Source: QHXW01 sp035297145 (GTDB taxonomy: Bacteria; Acidobacteriota; Terriglobia; Bryobacterales; Bryobacteraceae). From it: a DNA stretch of 64,000 bases. Numbering within the stretch: the first letter of the stretch is position 1; each line of letters begins with the position of its first letter. The translations under genes and the position numbers were made by a program. This document shows positions 17,530 through 26,300 of this stretch, one piece after another. Under the pieces are notes generated by a model. That model ran no database searches. It saw only the letters and a program-made list of their open reading frames with translations, and was not told the origin of the DNA. Location of the stretch: NCBI GenBank assembly GCA_035297145.1, contig DATGZN010000097.1, positions 44,108 to 108,107 on the forward strand. Direction: 5' to 3'.

Positions 17530-18843
17530 ATGCTCTACAACGAACCGAGCCCGCTCGAAGTCAAAGTGCTCAGCCGCCGTTTCGGCCTGCCGAACTCGGC
17601 TTCAATTGACACGTATCTCGCGACCGACGGATACGTGGCCTTCAAAAAAGCGCTCGGGATGAAGCCCGAGGAGATAATCGAGGAAATGAAAACCTCGAAT
17701 CTCCGGGGGCGCGGAGGCGCGGGTTTTCCCGCCGGCATGAAGTGGAGCTTTGTGCCGCGCAATTCTCCCAAGCCGAAATACATCGTGGTGAACGCTGACG
17801 AAAGCGAGCCCGGAACTTGCAAGGATCGGCTGCTGATGGAGTACGACCCGCACCAGTTGATCGAGGGCATGCTCATCGCGGGCCTGGCGGTGGACGCGCA
17901 CGCGGGCTACATCTATGTGCGCGGCGAGTATCGCTACTTAATCGAGATCCTGGATCGTGCCATCGCCGAGGCATACGACCGGGGGTATCTGGGCAAGAAT
18001 CTGCAGGGAACGAACTTTTCCTTTGACGCTTACACGCACACGGGTGCGGGGGCCTACGAGTGCGGCGAGGAATCGGCGCTGCTGGAGTCGCTCGAAGGCA
18101 AGCGCGGGATTCCTCGGATCCGGCCGCCGTTCCCCGCGGTAGGGGGCGCGTTCCAGTGCCCCACGGTATTGAATAATGTCGAGACGTATTCCGCTGTGCC
18201 CGCGATTATTCGCGATGGCGGTGCGGCCTTCGCGGCGCTGGGTGTGCCCAAATCCGGCGGAACGAAATTGACGTGCCTCACGGGCCACATCAACAAGCCG
18301 GGTGTATACGAGCTGCCGGTTGGGTTTCCTGTGGACAAAATGATCAACGAAGTGGGCGGCGGCATCCGCGGCGGCAAGAAGCTGAAGGCATTTATCCCCG
18401 GCGGCTCGTCGTGTCCGGTGCTCACGGCGGCGGAGTGCGAAGGCCTGACCATGGACCACGACGCCATGGCGAAGAAAAAAACGATGCTCGGCTCGGGCGG
18501 CGTGGTCATTATGGACGAAGACACCTGCATGGTGAAGGTGGCGCTGCGCATCATGCGCTTCTACGCACACGAAAGCTGCGGCTGGTGCATTCCGTGCCGC
18601 GAGGGCACGGCGTGGCTGCGCAAAATCCTAGTGCGCTTTCACGATGGCTACGGCCGGCGTGACGACATCAATCTTCTGGGCGACCTTTCGAAAAACATGC
18701 TAGGCCGCACGTTCTGCCCGCTGGGCGATGCGGCGGCGCTGCCCACGATTTCCATCGTGGAAAAGTTCCGCGACGATTTCGAGGCGCACCTGGATGGGAA
18801 GCCGTGCCCGTATGAGCACGTGTCGCAACTGGTGAATGCGTAA
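17530..18843 (+). CDS. nuoF: NADH-quinone oxidoreductase subunit F (51 kDa, NADH/FMN)
   Basis: 437 residues. The NADH/FMN site is LRGRGGAGFPAGMKWSF and NADESEPGTCKDRLLM; the region GAGAYECGEESALLESLEG follows. The N3 cluster ligands are ESCGWCIPCREGTAWL and the later FCPLG. NuoF accepts hydride from NADH and passes electrons through FMN and N3. It is complete, and the nuoG start codon follows its stop directly. Confidence 0.97.
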   Translation: MLYNEPSPLEVKVLSRRFGLPNSASIDTYLATDGYVAFKKALGMKPEEIIEEMKTSNLRGRGGAGFPAGMKWSFVPRNSPKPKYIVVNADESEPGTCKDRLLMEYDPHQLIEGMLIAGLAVDAHAGYIYVRGEYRYLIEILDRAIAEAYDRGYLGKNLQGTNFSFDAYTHTGAGAYECGEESALLESLEGKRGIPRIRPPFPAVGGAFQCPTVLNNVETYSAVPAIIRDGGAAFAALGVPKSGGTKLTCLTGHINKPGVYELPVGFPVDKMINEVGGGIRGGKKLKAFIPGGSSCPVLTAAECEGLTMDHDAMAKKKTMLGSGGVVIMDEDTCMVKVALRIMRFYAHESCGWCIPCREGTAWLRKILVRFHDGYGRRDDINLLGDLSKNMLGRTFCPLGDAAALPTISIVEKFRDDFEAHLDGKPCPYEHVSQLVNA

Positions 18844-20922
18844 ATGGCGGACCTGGTCAAGCTGACGATCAACGACAAGGAAATCGAGGCGCCGGCGGGG
18901 ACGCTGTTGATCGAAGCCGCCAAACAGAATGGCATCGAGATCCCATCGTTCTGTTACTACGAAGGTCTGACACTGCAGGCGGCTTGCCGCATGTGCCTGG
19001 TGGAAATCGAAAAAGCGCCCAAGCTGATGGTGGCTTGTACGACGCCGGTGGCGCCGGGTATGGTGGTGCGCACCGAGAGCGAACAGGTGCGTCAGGCGCG
19101 GAAATACACCCTGGAGTTTCTGCTGACCAACCATCCTCTCGATTGCCCCGTCTGCGACAAAGGTGGCGAATGCGAGCTGCAAGACATGGTGTTCCGCTAC
19201 GGCGCGGGCGAGAGCCGCTTCACCGAGCAGAAGCTCCACGTCGACGAGAAGCAATGGTCGCCCGTGGTGTTCTACGACGGGCCGCGCTGCATTCTGTGTT
19301 TCCGGTGCGTGCGCATCTGCAATGAAGGGATGGGCGTGGGCGCGCTGGGCGTGATCAACCGCGGAGCGGTCTCGGAGATCGCGCCAAACCAGGGCGATCA
19401 TCTGGAGTGCGACGAGTGCGGCATGTGCATCGACATCTGCCCGGTGGGCGCGCTGACCAGCGGCACCTACCGCTACAAGACGCGGCCCTGGGAAATGGAG
19501 CACGTGGGCACCATTTGCACCCATTGCTCGAACGGCTGCAAGACTACGCTGGGCGTTCGCAACGACAAGATCATTCGTGGCAATAACCGGGACCGTTCGG
19601 GGATCAACGGCGAGTTTCTGTGCATCAAAGGCCGGTACGGGTTCGATTTTCAGGATCACCCGGAACGACTGCAAGCGCCGCTGGTGCGCCTGAATGGGAA
19701 GCTCCAAGAGGTCTCGTGGTCGCAGGCGCTGGGAACCGTCGCCAAGAAGTTTCAGGAAGTGAAGCAGCGCGGCGGCAGTTTCGGCGTGATCGGATCGAAC
19801 CGAACGACGAACGAGGAGAATTACTATCTCCAGAAGTTCGCCCGGCAGGTGCTGGGGACGAATAATATTGACCACCACCGCACGGGTGATGTGGTTACGC
19901 TCGTGGACGCGGTGAGTGGTTCGGCTGAGGCGCTGGCCACCACGCGGGATCTTTACGAAAAGAAAGCGGTGCTGGTAGTAGGAGCAGACCTGGCGCTCGA
20001 ACAGCCGTTCCTATCGTTCCAGATTCGCGCGAACTACCGGCATCATCAGGCGCATGTTTACGTCGTGACAGCGAAGCCGGTGCGCGAGGATCACTATGCG
20101 GCCGCGGCATTGCGCGCCGAGCCGGGAGCGGAACTGGCGCCGATTGAGTCACTGCGTGACAAGCTGAAGGCCGAGCCGGAGCTGGTGATCGTGTACGGCG
20201 ATGCCATCAAGGGTGATGCGGTTCGACGGTTGGTGGAATTTGGCGCGAGCCTGGGCATTCCGGTTCGGTATGTGCCGCTGGTGGATTACTCGAACTCGCG
20301 GGGCGCGGTGGACATGGGGCTCATGCCGGAGCTGCTCCCCGGTTTCGCGCCTTCCGGCCAACCGGGAATGACCGTGGCCGAGATGCTGGCCGCGGAGTTG
20401 GATGTTCTCTGGGTGGTGGGCGCGAATCCGCTGAAGAGCGGCGCACCTGGAGGGAAGAAGGGTTTCGTGGTGGTGCAGGAAATGTTCCTCACTGAAACTG
20501 CCCAAACCGCCGATGTGATCCTGCCCGCGGCTTCGGCTTACGAGAAGAACGGAACAGTTACGAACGTCTGCGGCGAAGTGCAACGCCTGCGGAACGCCGC
20601 GCAGATCATGGGCGCGAAGCCGGATCTCGAAATCATCGGTTTGATCGCGAAGGAGATGGGCGCGGCACAGGAGATGGGGCCGTGGCTGGCCAATACGGTC
20701 TTCACTGAGATTCGACAAAACGTGCGAGGATATGACGTCCCCTTGGTGGAGATCGACACCGGCGGTGCGGCGCAAACCATGCCGGTGAACGGCAGGATTG
20801 CTGTAGAAAGCCGGCCGGATTTGATCCGATCGGCGCATGATGATTTATTCACATCCGGAACGCTCGGGCGTTATTCTAGGATGTTGAATTCTGTTCTCGA
20901 GAGACGGCACGGCCGCGGATGA
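18844..20922 (+). CDS. nuoG: NADH-quinone oxidoreductase subunit G (75 kDa)
   Basis: 692 residues. The N-terminal [2Fe-2S] ferredoxin has Cys37, Cys48, Cys51 and Cys65. The His-ligated [4Fe-4S] set is H97, C101, C104 and C110 (NHPLDCPVCDKGGECELQ). Next come CILCFRCVRIC and CDECGMCIDICPVGAL, then the molybdopterin-oxidoreductase-like part beginning VGTICTHCSNGCKTTLG, which no longer binds molybdenum in complex I. The C-terminal half is shorter than in E. coli (about 900). It overlaps the nuoH start by 4 nt. Confidence 0.96.
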   Translation: MADLVKLTINDKEIEAPAGTLLIEAAKQNGIEIPSFCYYEGLTLQAACRMCLVEIEKAPKLMVACTTPVAPGMVVRTESEQVRQARKYTLEFLLTNHPLDCPVCDKGGECELQDMVFRYGAGESRFTEQKLHVDEKQWSPVVFYDGPRCILCFRCVRICNEGMGVGALGVINRGAVSEIAPNQGDHLECDECGMCIDICPVGALTSGTYRYKTRPWEMEHVGTICTHCSNGCKTTLGVRNDKIIRGNNRDRSGINGEFLCIKGRYGFDFQDHPERLQAPLVRLNGKLQEVSWSQALGTVAKKFQEVKQRGGSFGVIGSNRTTNEENYYLQKFARQVLGTNNIDHHRTGDVVTLVDAVSGSAEALATTRDLYEKKAVLVVGADLALEQPFLSFQIRANYRHHQAHVYVVTAKPVREDHYAAAALRAEPGAELAPIESLRDKLKAEPELVIVYGDAIKGDAVRRLVEFGASLGIPVRYVPLVDYSNSRGAVDMGLMPELLPGFAPSGQPGMTVAEMLAAELDVLWVVGANPLKSGAPGGKKGFVVVQEMFLTETAQTADVILPAASAYEKNGTVTNVCGEVQRLRNAAQIMGAKPDLEIIGLIAKEMGAAQEMGPWLANTVFTEIRQNVRGYDVPLVEIDTGGAAQTMPVNGRIAVESRPDLIRSAHDDLFTSGTLGRYSRMLNSVLERRHGRG

Positions 20923-22094
20923 ACTTCTTTCTTCTGAGCGTGCTCAAAGCGGCGGTAGTGGCCTTTGTTCTGCTGACCACATTGGCCTATTTGCAATGGG
21001 TGGAGCGCAAGGTAATCGCGCATATCCAGGTGCGCATGGGACCTTCCCGCGTGGGCCCGCACGGCCTGCTGCAGCCGCTTGCCGACGTGATCAAGCTCAT
21101 CACGAAAGAAGACCTGATTCCGCCCCACGCCAACAAGTTCTTGTTTCTTCTGGCGCCGTTCCTGGCGGTGACCATGGCGCTGATTTCGATTTCCGTGATC
21201 CCTTTCGGGGGCGAGATCCAGGTGTTTGGGAACACCACCTGGATGCAACTCACCGATCTGAACATCGGCCTGCTGTTCGTTCTGGCGATCAGCTCGATGG
21301 GGGTTTACGGCATCGCGCTGGCCGGTTGGGCTTCGAACAACAAGTATTCGCTGCTGGGCGGGCTGCGCAGCTCGGCGCAGATGATCAGTTATGAACTGCC
21401 GTTGAGCATAGCCATTGTTTCGCCGCTGTTGCTGGTGAATACATTGAGCCTGCGGGAAATCGTGCAGGCGCAAACAGGCTCGATACTTCACTGGAACATT
21501 CTGCGCTGGCCGGCGCCGCAGATCGTGAGTTTCTTCGTTTTCTTGATTGCCGGATTCGCCGAGACCAATCGCGTGCCTTTCGACCTGCCGGAGGCCGAGA
21601 ACGAGCTGGTGGCGGGATTCCATACGGAATACAGCAGCATGAAATTCGCGGCGTTCTTCATGGCGGAATACGCCAACATGGTGACCGTCTCGTGCATGAC
21701 CGCGATTCTGTTCCTGGGCGGTTGGCAGCCGCTGTTTTCGCCCGCGTGGGGCTCGAACTACGTGCCCACCTTGATCTTCGTGGCCGCCGGATTGATCGCG
21801 ATATCGCACGGGCTGAATCCGGTGCGCAAACTCGACCGCATCACGTTGCCAATAACCGGCGTGGTGTTCCTGTTGGTCGGCGCTGTGTTCCTTTTTCCGC
21901 CGCTGCAGGCGGCTCTGATCCCGCTGTTCTGGTTCGCGGCGAAGGTGGGCGCGATCCTGTTCCTCTACATTTGGATCCGCGGGACGTTGCCTCGGTTCCG
22001 CTACGACCAGTTGATGCGCTTTGCATGGAAGGTCCTGTTTCCGGTTGCTCTGGCGAATCTGCTAGTGACCAGCCTGGTGGTGGCGCTCTCATGA
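20919..22094 (+). CDS. nuoH: NADH-quinone oxidoreductase subunit H
   Basis: 391 residues, eight or more membrane helices at the foot of the membrane arm. Signature segments: LQWVERKVIAHIQVRMGPS, GPHGLLQPLADVIKL, and GFAETNRVPFDLPEAENELV with its acidic quinone-side loop. The protein is complete. The next gene is nuoJ after 13 nt; nuoI, usually here, is missing. Confidence 0.97.
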   Translation: MNFFLLSVLKAAVVAFVLLTTLAYLQWVERKVIAHIQVRMGPSRVGPHGLLQPLADVIKLITKEDLIPPHANKFLFLLAPFLAVTMALISISVIPFGGEIQVFGNTTWMQLTDLNIGLLFVLAISSMGVYGIALAGWASNNKYSLLGGLRSSAQMISYELPLSIAIVSPLLLVNTLSLREIVQAQTGSILHWNILRWPAPQIVSFFVFLIAGFAETNRVPFDLPEAENELVAGFHTEYSSMKFAAFFMAEYANMVTVSCMTAILFLGGWQPLFSPAWGSNYVPTLIFVAAGLIAISHGLNPVRKLDRITLPITGVVFLLVGAVFLFPPLQAALIPLFWFAAKVGAILFLYIWIRGTLPRFRYDQLMRFAWKVLFPVALANLLVTSLVVALS

Positions 22095-22107
22095 GACGAG
22101 CCTTTCC

Positions 22108-22605
22108 ATGGACGTGATTCTGTTCCTGGTATTCGCCATCATCGCGGTGGTGTGCGCGGTGAACGTGGTGGTGCAGACGCATCCCATCTCGAGCGCGATC
22201 TCGCTGATCGGCGTCATGGGATCGCTGGCGGTGCTGTACCTGCTTTTGGGCGCGGAATTTCTGGCGATGGCGCAGATCATCGTCTATGCCGGCGCGGTGA
22301 TGGTGCTGTTTGTGTTCGTCATCATGCTGCTGAATGCCGGCGCGGAAGCAAAGCGCGGCCGTTCATTGACTGCCCAATTACTGGGATTCCCTTTGCTGAT
22401 TGCCTTTCTCGCGCTCGTAAGCTATTTCATCCAGCGCTTCTACCCGGGCAATACACCCGTGCACTTTGGAACGTTCAAGGGCGGCACGGCGCAGATCATT
22501 GGCCGGGCTTTGTTCACACAATACCTGCTGCCGTTTGAAGTCACGTCGATCCTGATCCTGATTGCTATCGTGGGCGCGGTAGTACTCGCGCGAAAGGAGA
22601 TCTAG
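22108..22605 (+). CDS. nuoJ: NADH-quinone oxidoreductase subunit J
   Basis: 165 residues, five predicted helices. Signature: HPISSAISLIGVMGSLAVLY, then LGAEFLAMAQIIVYAGAVMV, the helix that contains the pi-bulge in known structures, and VLFVFVIMLLN. It ends ARKEI, followed 2 nt later by nuoK. Confidence 0.95.
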   Translation: MDVILFLVFAIIAVVCAVNVVVQTHPISSAISLIGVMGSLAVLYLLLGAEFLAMAQIIVYAGAVMVLFVFVIMLLNAGAEAKRGRSLTAQLLGFPLLIAFLALVSYFIQRFYPGNTPVHFGTFKGGTAQIIGRALFTQYLLPFEVTSILILIAIVGAVVLARKEI

Positions 22606-22607
22606 AG

Positions 22608-22916
22608 ATGAGCGGCCCGCCACTCACCTGGTATCTGATTCTGAGCGCGGTGCTGTTCGCCCTTGGGGTCGCCGGCTTTCTGTTTCGCAAGAGCATCATC
22701 ACGCTGTTCATGTCGATCGAGCTGATGCTGAACGCCGTCAACTTAAGCTTCGTGGCGTTTTCGTATCAGCTCAAACAAGTGAACGGCCACATATTTGCGT
22801 TTTTTGTGATGGTGGTAGCCGCCGCCGAGGCCGCCGTCGGCCTTGCGATTATCCTGACCGTTTTCAAGAACCGCGAAACGCTGAATGTCGATCAAGTGAA
22901 TTCGATGAAGTACTAA
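22608..22916 (+). CDS. nuoK: NADH-quinone oxidoreductase subunit K
   Basis: 102 residues, three helices, related to MnhC/MrpC. It carries the two conserved membrane glutamates: SIELMLNAVNLSFVAF (helix 2) and AAAEAAVGLAIILTVFKNR (helix 3). It is part of the proton path of the membrane arm. Normal length. Confidence 0.96.
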   Translation: MSGPPLTWYLILSAVLFALGVAGFLFRKSIITLFMSIELMLNAVNLSFVAFSYQLKQVNGHIFAFFVMVVAAAEAAVGLAIILTVFKNRETLNVDQVNSMKY

Positions 22917-22923
22917 TTCGCCG

Positions 22924-24756
22924 ATGCATCAACTCTGGCTCATTCCCGCGCTGCCATTCGCGGGATTTCTCATTAACGGAATTCTTGGCCGGGGCTTCTC
23001 CAAAGCCACGGTAAACGCGATCGCAATCGGTAGCGTGCTGCTGTCGTTCGTGTGGGCGCTTAAAACGGTTCTGGGGCTTGGCGAGGATCGGATTTTCGAG
23101 CACTATTTCAACTGGATCGTAGCGGGCGGCCTGCAAGTGGGCTGCGATTTTGCCGTCGACCGCCTGACCGCGGTGATGCTGCTTGTGGTCACGGGCGTGG
23201 GATCGCTCATCCATATTTATTCGATCGGCTACATGGCGCACGAAGGCGGCTATTACCGTTTCTTCGCGTACTTGAACCTGTTCATGTTCTTCATGCTCAC
23301 GCTGGTACTGGCCGCGAATTATCTGTTGCTGTTCGTCGGCTGGGAAGGCGTGGGCCTGTGCAGTTATCTGCTGATCGGCTTCTGGTTTCACAAAAAGAGC
23401 GCGACCAACGCCGGCAACAAGGCGTTCATTGTGAACCGCATCGGCGATTTCGGCTTTTCGCTCGCCATGCTGATGATTGTGATCAATTTCGGCACGCTGG
23501 ATTTCGGTAGCGTTTTCGGCGCCGTGGCGGCGAAGCCTGAAGCAGTCCTGACGACGATTGCGATGCTGCTGCTCGTGGGCGCGTGTGGGAAATCCGCACA
23601 ATTTCCTTTGTATGTCTGGCTGCCGGATGCCATGGAAGGTCCGACGCCGGTCTCCGCACTGATCCACGCCGCGACCATGGTTACCGCGGGTGTCTACATG
23701 GTGGCGCGGTCGTTCCCGATTTATCTGCGCGCTCCCACGGCACTTGAAATGGTGGCGTACATGGGGCTGTTCACCGCGGCCTTCGCCGCCACCATCGGCC
23801 TCGTGCAAAATGACATCAAGAAGGTTTTCGCGTACTCCACGGTCTCGCAGCTCGGCTATATGTTTCTCGGAGCTGGCACGGGCGCATTTTCGGCGGGTAT
23901 CTATCACCTGATGACGCACGCGTTTTTCAAAGCACTGCTGTTCCTCGGCTCGGGCAGCGTGATTCATGCGCTTTCCGGCGAACAGGACATGCGCAACATG
24001 GGCGGCCTGCGCAAGAAGATTCCGGTGACGTTCTGGACGCTCATGATGGCCGCCATCGCGATTTCCGGCGTTCCTCCGTTCGCTGGCTTCTTTAGTAAGG
24101 ATGCGATTCTGGTTGCGGCTTACCAGCATGCGCCGTGGATGTATTGGGTGGGCACGATCACAGCGGGACTTACGGCGTTCTATGTGTTCCGCGCCATGTT
24201 CCTGACGTTCTTCGGCGAGTACCGCGGCCACGAGCATCCGCATGAGTCACCCGCGGTGATGACGATTCCGCTGGCTGTGCTGGCGGTTCTCTCCGTCGTG
24301 GGCGGGTTCATCCGCATCCCGGTTTGGCTCGAGAAAGTCTTCCCGACGGCAGAGGCGCCAGAGAATATCTCGCTGGTCATTATCTCGGTGGGGGCTGGAG
24401 CGATCGGGATCTTCATCGCGTACGTAATGTACATCGCCAAGCCAGGTTTGGCCGACTCCGTCTCCTCCGGCTTCGGCTGGCTCTACCGGGTCGTTTACAA
24501 CAAGTACTTCGTCGACGAGATCTATGACGCCACGGTAGTCAAGCCCCTGGTCTCTGGCTCCCGAGTGGTGCTGTGGCGCGGAGTGGATGCCGGTTTGATC
24601 GATGGCGCCGTGAACGGCGTGGGATCGACTTCGCAGGGCCTCGGCGGCTGGCTCAAGCTGCTCCAATCGGGAAATATCCGCAGCTACGCGACCTGGGTGC
24701 TGTTTGGCTCGATCATTCTGTTGCTCACGCTGGGCCTGATCGGAGCGGTTCGATGA
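22924..24756 (+). CDS. nuoL: NADH-quinone oxidoreductase subunit L (antiporter-like)
   Basis: 610 residues, about 16 helices and the long lateral helix. Antiporter core: LLLFVGWEGVGLCSYLLIGF (TM5 Glu), KSAQFPLYVWLPDAMEGPTP (TM7 Lys), VSALIHAATMVTAGVYM, and KKVFAYSTVSQLGYMFLGAG (TM8). C-terminal region: NKYFVDEIYDATVVKPLV. It pumps protons at the far end of the membrane arm. The stop overlaps the nuoM start as ATGA. Confidence 0.97.
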   Translation: MHQLWLIPALPFAGFLINGILGRGFSKATVNAIAIGSVLLSFVWALKTVLGLGEDRIFEHYFNWIVAGGLQVGCDFAVDRLTAVMLLVVTGVGSLIHIYSIGYMAHEGGYYRFFAYLNLFMFFMLTLVLAANYLLLFVGWEGVGLCSYLLIGFWFHKKSATNAGNKAFIVNRIGDFGFSLAMLMIVINFGTLDFGSVFGAVAAKPEAVLTTIAMLLLVGACGKSAQFPLYVWLPDAMEGPTPVSALIHAATMVTAGVYMVARSFPIYLRAPTALEMVAYMGLFTAAFAATIGLVQNDIKKVFAYSTVSQLGYMFLGAGTGAFSAGIYHLMTHAFFKALLFLGSGSVIHALSGEQDMRNMGGLRKKIPVTFWTLMMAAIAISGVPPFAGFFSKDAILVAAYQHAPWMYWVGTITAGLTAFYVFRAMFLTFFGEYRGHEHPHESPAVMTIPLAVLAVLSVVGGFIRIPVWLEKVFPTAEAPENISLVIISVGAGAIGIFIAYVMYIAKPGLADSVSSGFGWLYRVVYNKYFVDEIYDATVVKPLVSGSRVVLWRGVDAGLIDGAVNGVGSTSQGLGGWLKLLQSGNIRSYATWVLFGSIILLLTLGLIGAVR

Positions 24757-26300
24757 CGCTGCTGAATATCGTTCTCGCGCTACCGCTGGTGGGTTTCCTG
24801 GTGGTGCTGCTCTTGCCGAGGGGCGGCGAGGAAACCATCCGCCGCGCAGCTATCGCCATCGCTCTCGTCACGTTCCTCGCTTCGATCGGTCTTGCCACCG
24901 GCCTCAGCAGCGAAGCGCATGGGCCGCAGTTCGCGACCGACGTGGTCTGGATTCCGTCCCCCGACATTCATTACCACGTCGGCATTGACGGCCTGAGCCT
25001 CTGGCTGGTTGTCCTCTCGGCCTTTCTGACGCCCATTTGCATTCTCGTTTCGTGGCGATCCATCGACAAGCGCGTGAAGGAATTCTACGCGTTTCTGCTG
25101 CTGCTTGAATTCGGCCTGATAGGCGTGTTCGTCTCGCTCGATCTGTTCTTGTTTTACGTGTTTTGGGAAGTTTCGCTGGTCCCGATGTATTTCCTGATCG
25201 GAATCTGGGGCCACGAACGGCGCATTTATGCGGCCGTGAAGTTCTTCCTCTACACCATGGCCGGCTCGGCGCTGATGCTGGTCGGCATCATTTATATCTA
25301 CAATCGCGCCGGCACATTCAATTACACGACGATCCTCGAAATGTTCAACAGCGGCAAACTCGGCTTCACGCAGTCACAGGAGATGCTGCTGTTCCTAGCC
25401 TTCTTCATCGCTTTCGCCATCAAGGTGCCGCTGTTTCCCTTGCACACGTGGCTGCCGGACGCGCACGTGGAAGCTCCCACGGCCGGTTCCGTGATGCTGG
25501 CGTCGGTCATGCTGAAGATGGGAACGTACGGGCTGGTTCGCTACTGCCTCCCGATGTTTCCCGACGCGTCGCGGCGCTGCGCCCCCTGGATCGTGGTTCT
25601 GGCAATCATCGGCATTCTCTATGGCGCGCTCGTGGCCATGGTGCAGCCCAACATGAAGAAGCTGGTGGCCTACTCATCGGTGAGCCACCTGGGCTTCGTC
25701 GTGCTTGGTGTGTTCAGCTTCACGCAGCTCGGTCTCGATGGCGCGGTTTATCAGATGCTGAACCACGGCATCTCAACTGGTGCGCTGTTCGTGCTCGTGG
25801 GCCTGCTGTATGAGCGCCGGCACTCGCTGGAGACTGCGGATTATGGTGGGGTCGCAACCGCGGCGCCGTGGCTATCGACGGTCTTTCTGATTACCACGCT
25901 CGCCAGCATCGGACTGCCGATGTTGAACAATTTCGTCGGCGAGTATTTGGTGTTGCAGGGCGCCGCGCAAGCCAATTTCCGATGGGCGGTGTTCGCCGCC
26001 ATTGGAGTGATTCTGTCGGCGTGTTACATGCTGTGGCTCTATCAACGCGTGTTCTACGGAGATACGCCGGAAACCGTGGCCGGGCACATGCATGATCTCA
26101 ACTTTCGCGAGTGGGCCGTCGCCGTACCGCTGCTCGCGATGATGCTTTGGATGGGCGTGTACACCGCGAGTTTCCTGCCGCCTATCACGCGAACGAACTA
26201 CGCGATTCTGGAGCAATCCAAAATGAACGTGCGGTTCCACGTGGCAGCGCCTAGGCCCGTGCCTTACCTGAGCGCGCGAGAGGCTCGGAATGCCCGCTGA
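24753..26300 (+). CDS. nuoM: NADH-quinone oxidoreductase subunit M (antiporter-like)
   Basis: 515 residues from the ATG at 24753, which overlaps the nuoL stop; the open frame extends upstream only as a shadow inside nuoL. Core motifs: FYVFWEVSLVPMYFLIGIWG, FAIKVPLFPLHTWLPDAHVE, APTAGSVMLASVMLKMGTYG and KKLVAYSSVSHLGFVVLG. It is a proton-pumping subunit of the membrane arm. It overlaps nuoN by 11 nt. Confidence 0.97.
   Translation: MTLLNIVLALPLVGFLVVLLLPRGGEETIRRAAIAIALVTFLASIGLATGLSSEAHGPQFATDVVWIPSPDIHYHVGIDGLSLWLVVLSAFLTPICILVSWRSIDKRVKEFYAFLLLLEFGLIGVFVSLDLFLFYVFWEVSLVPMYFLIGIWGHERRIYAAVKFFLYTMAGSALMLVGIIYIYNRAGTFNYTTILEMFNSGKLGFTQSQEMLLFLAFFIAFAIKVPLFPLHTWLPDAHVEAPTAGSVMLASVMLKMGTYGLVRYCLPMFPDASRRCAPWIVVLAIIGILYGALVAMVQPNMKKLVAYSSVSHLGFVVLGVFSFTQLGLDGAVYQMLNHGISTGALFVLVGLLYERRHSLETADYGGVATAAPWLSTVFLITTLASIGLPMLNNFVGEYLVLQGAAQANFRWAVFAAIGVILSACYMLWLYQRVFYGDTPETVAGHMHDLNFREWAVAVPLLAMMLWMGVYTASFLPPITRTNYAILEQSKMNVRFHVAAPRPVPYLSAREARNAR

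Noticed and set aside
22864..24243. A 459-codon open frame on the minus strand
   Set aside because: Antisense to nuoL; composition rich in Arg, His, Gln and Glu and no motif. A shadow.
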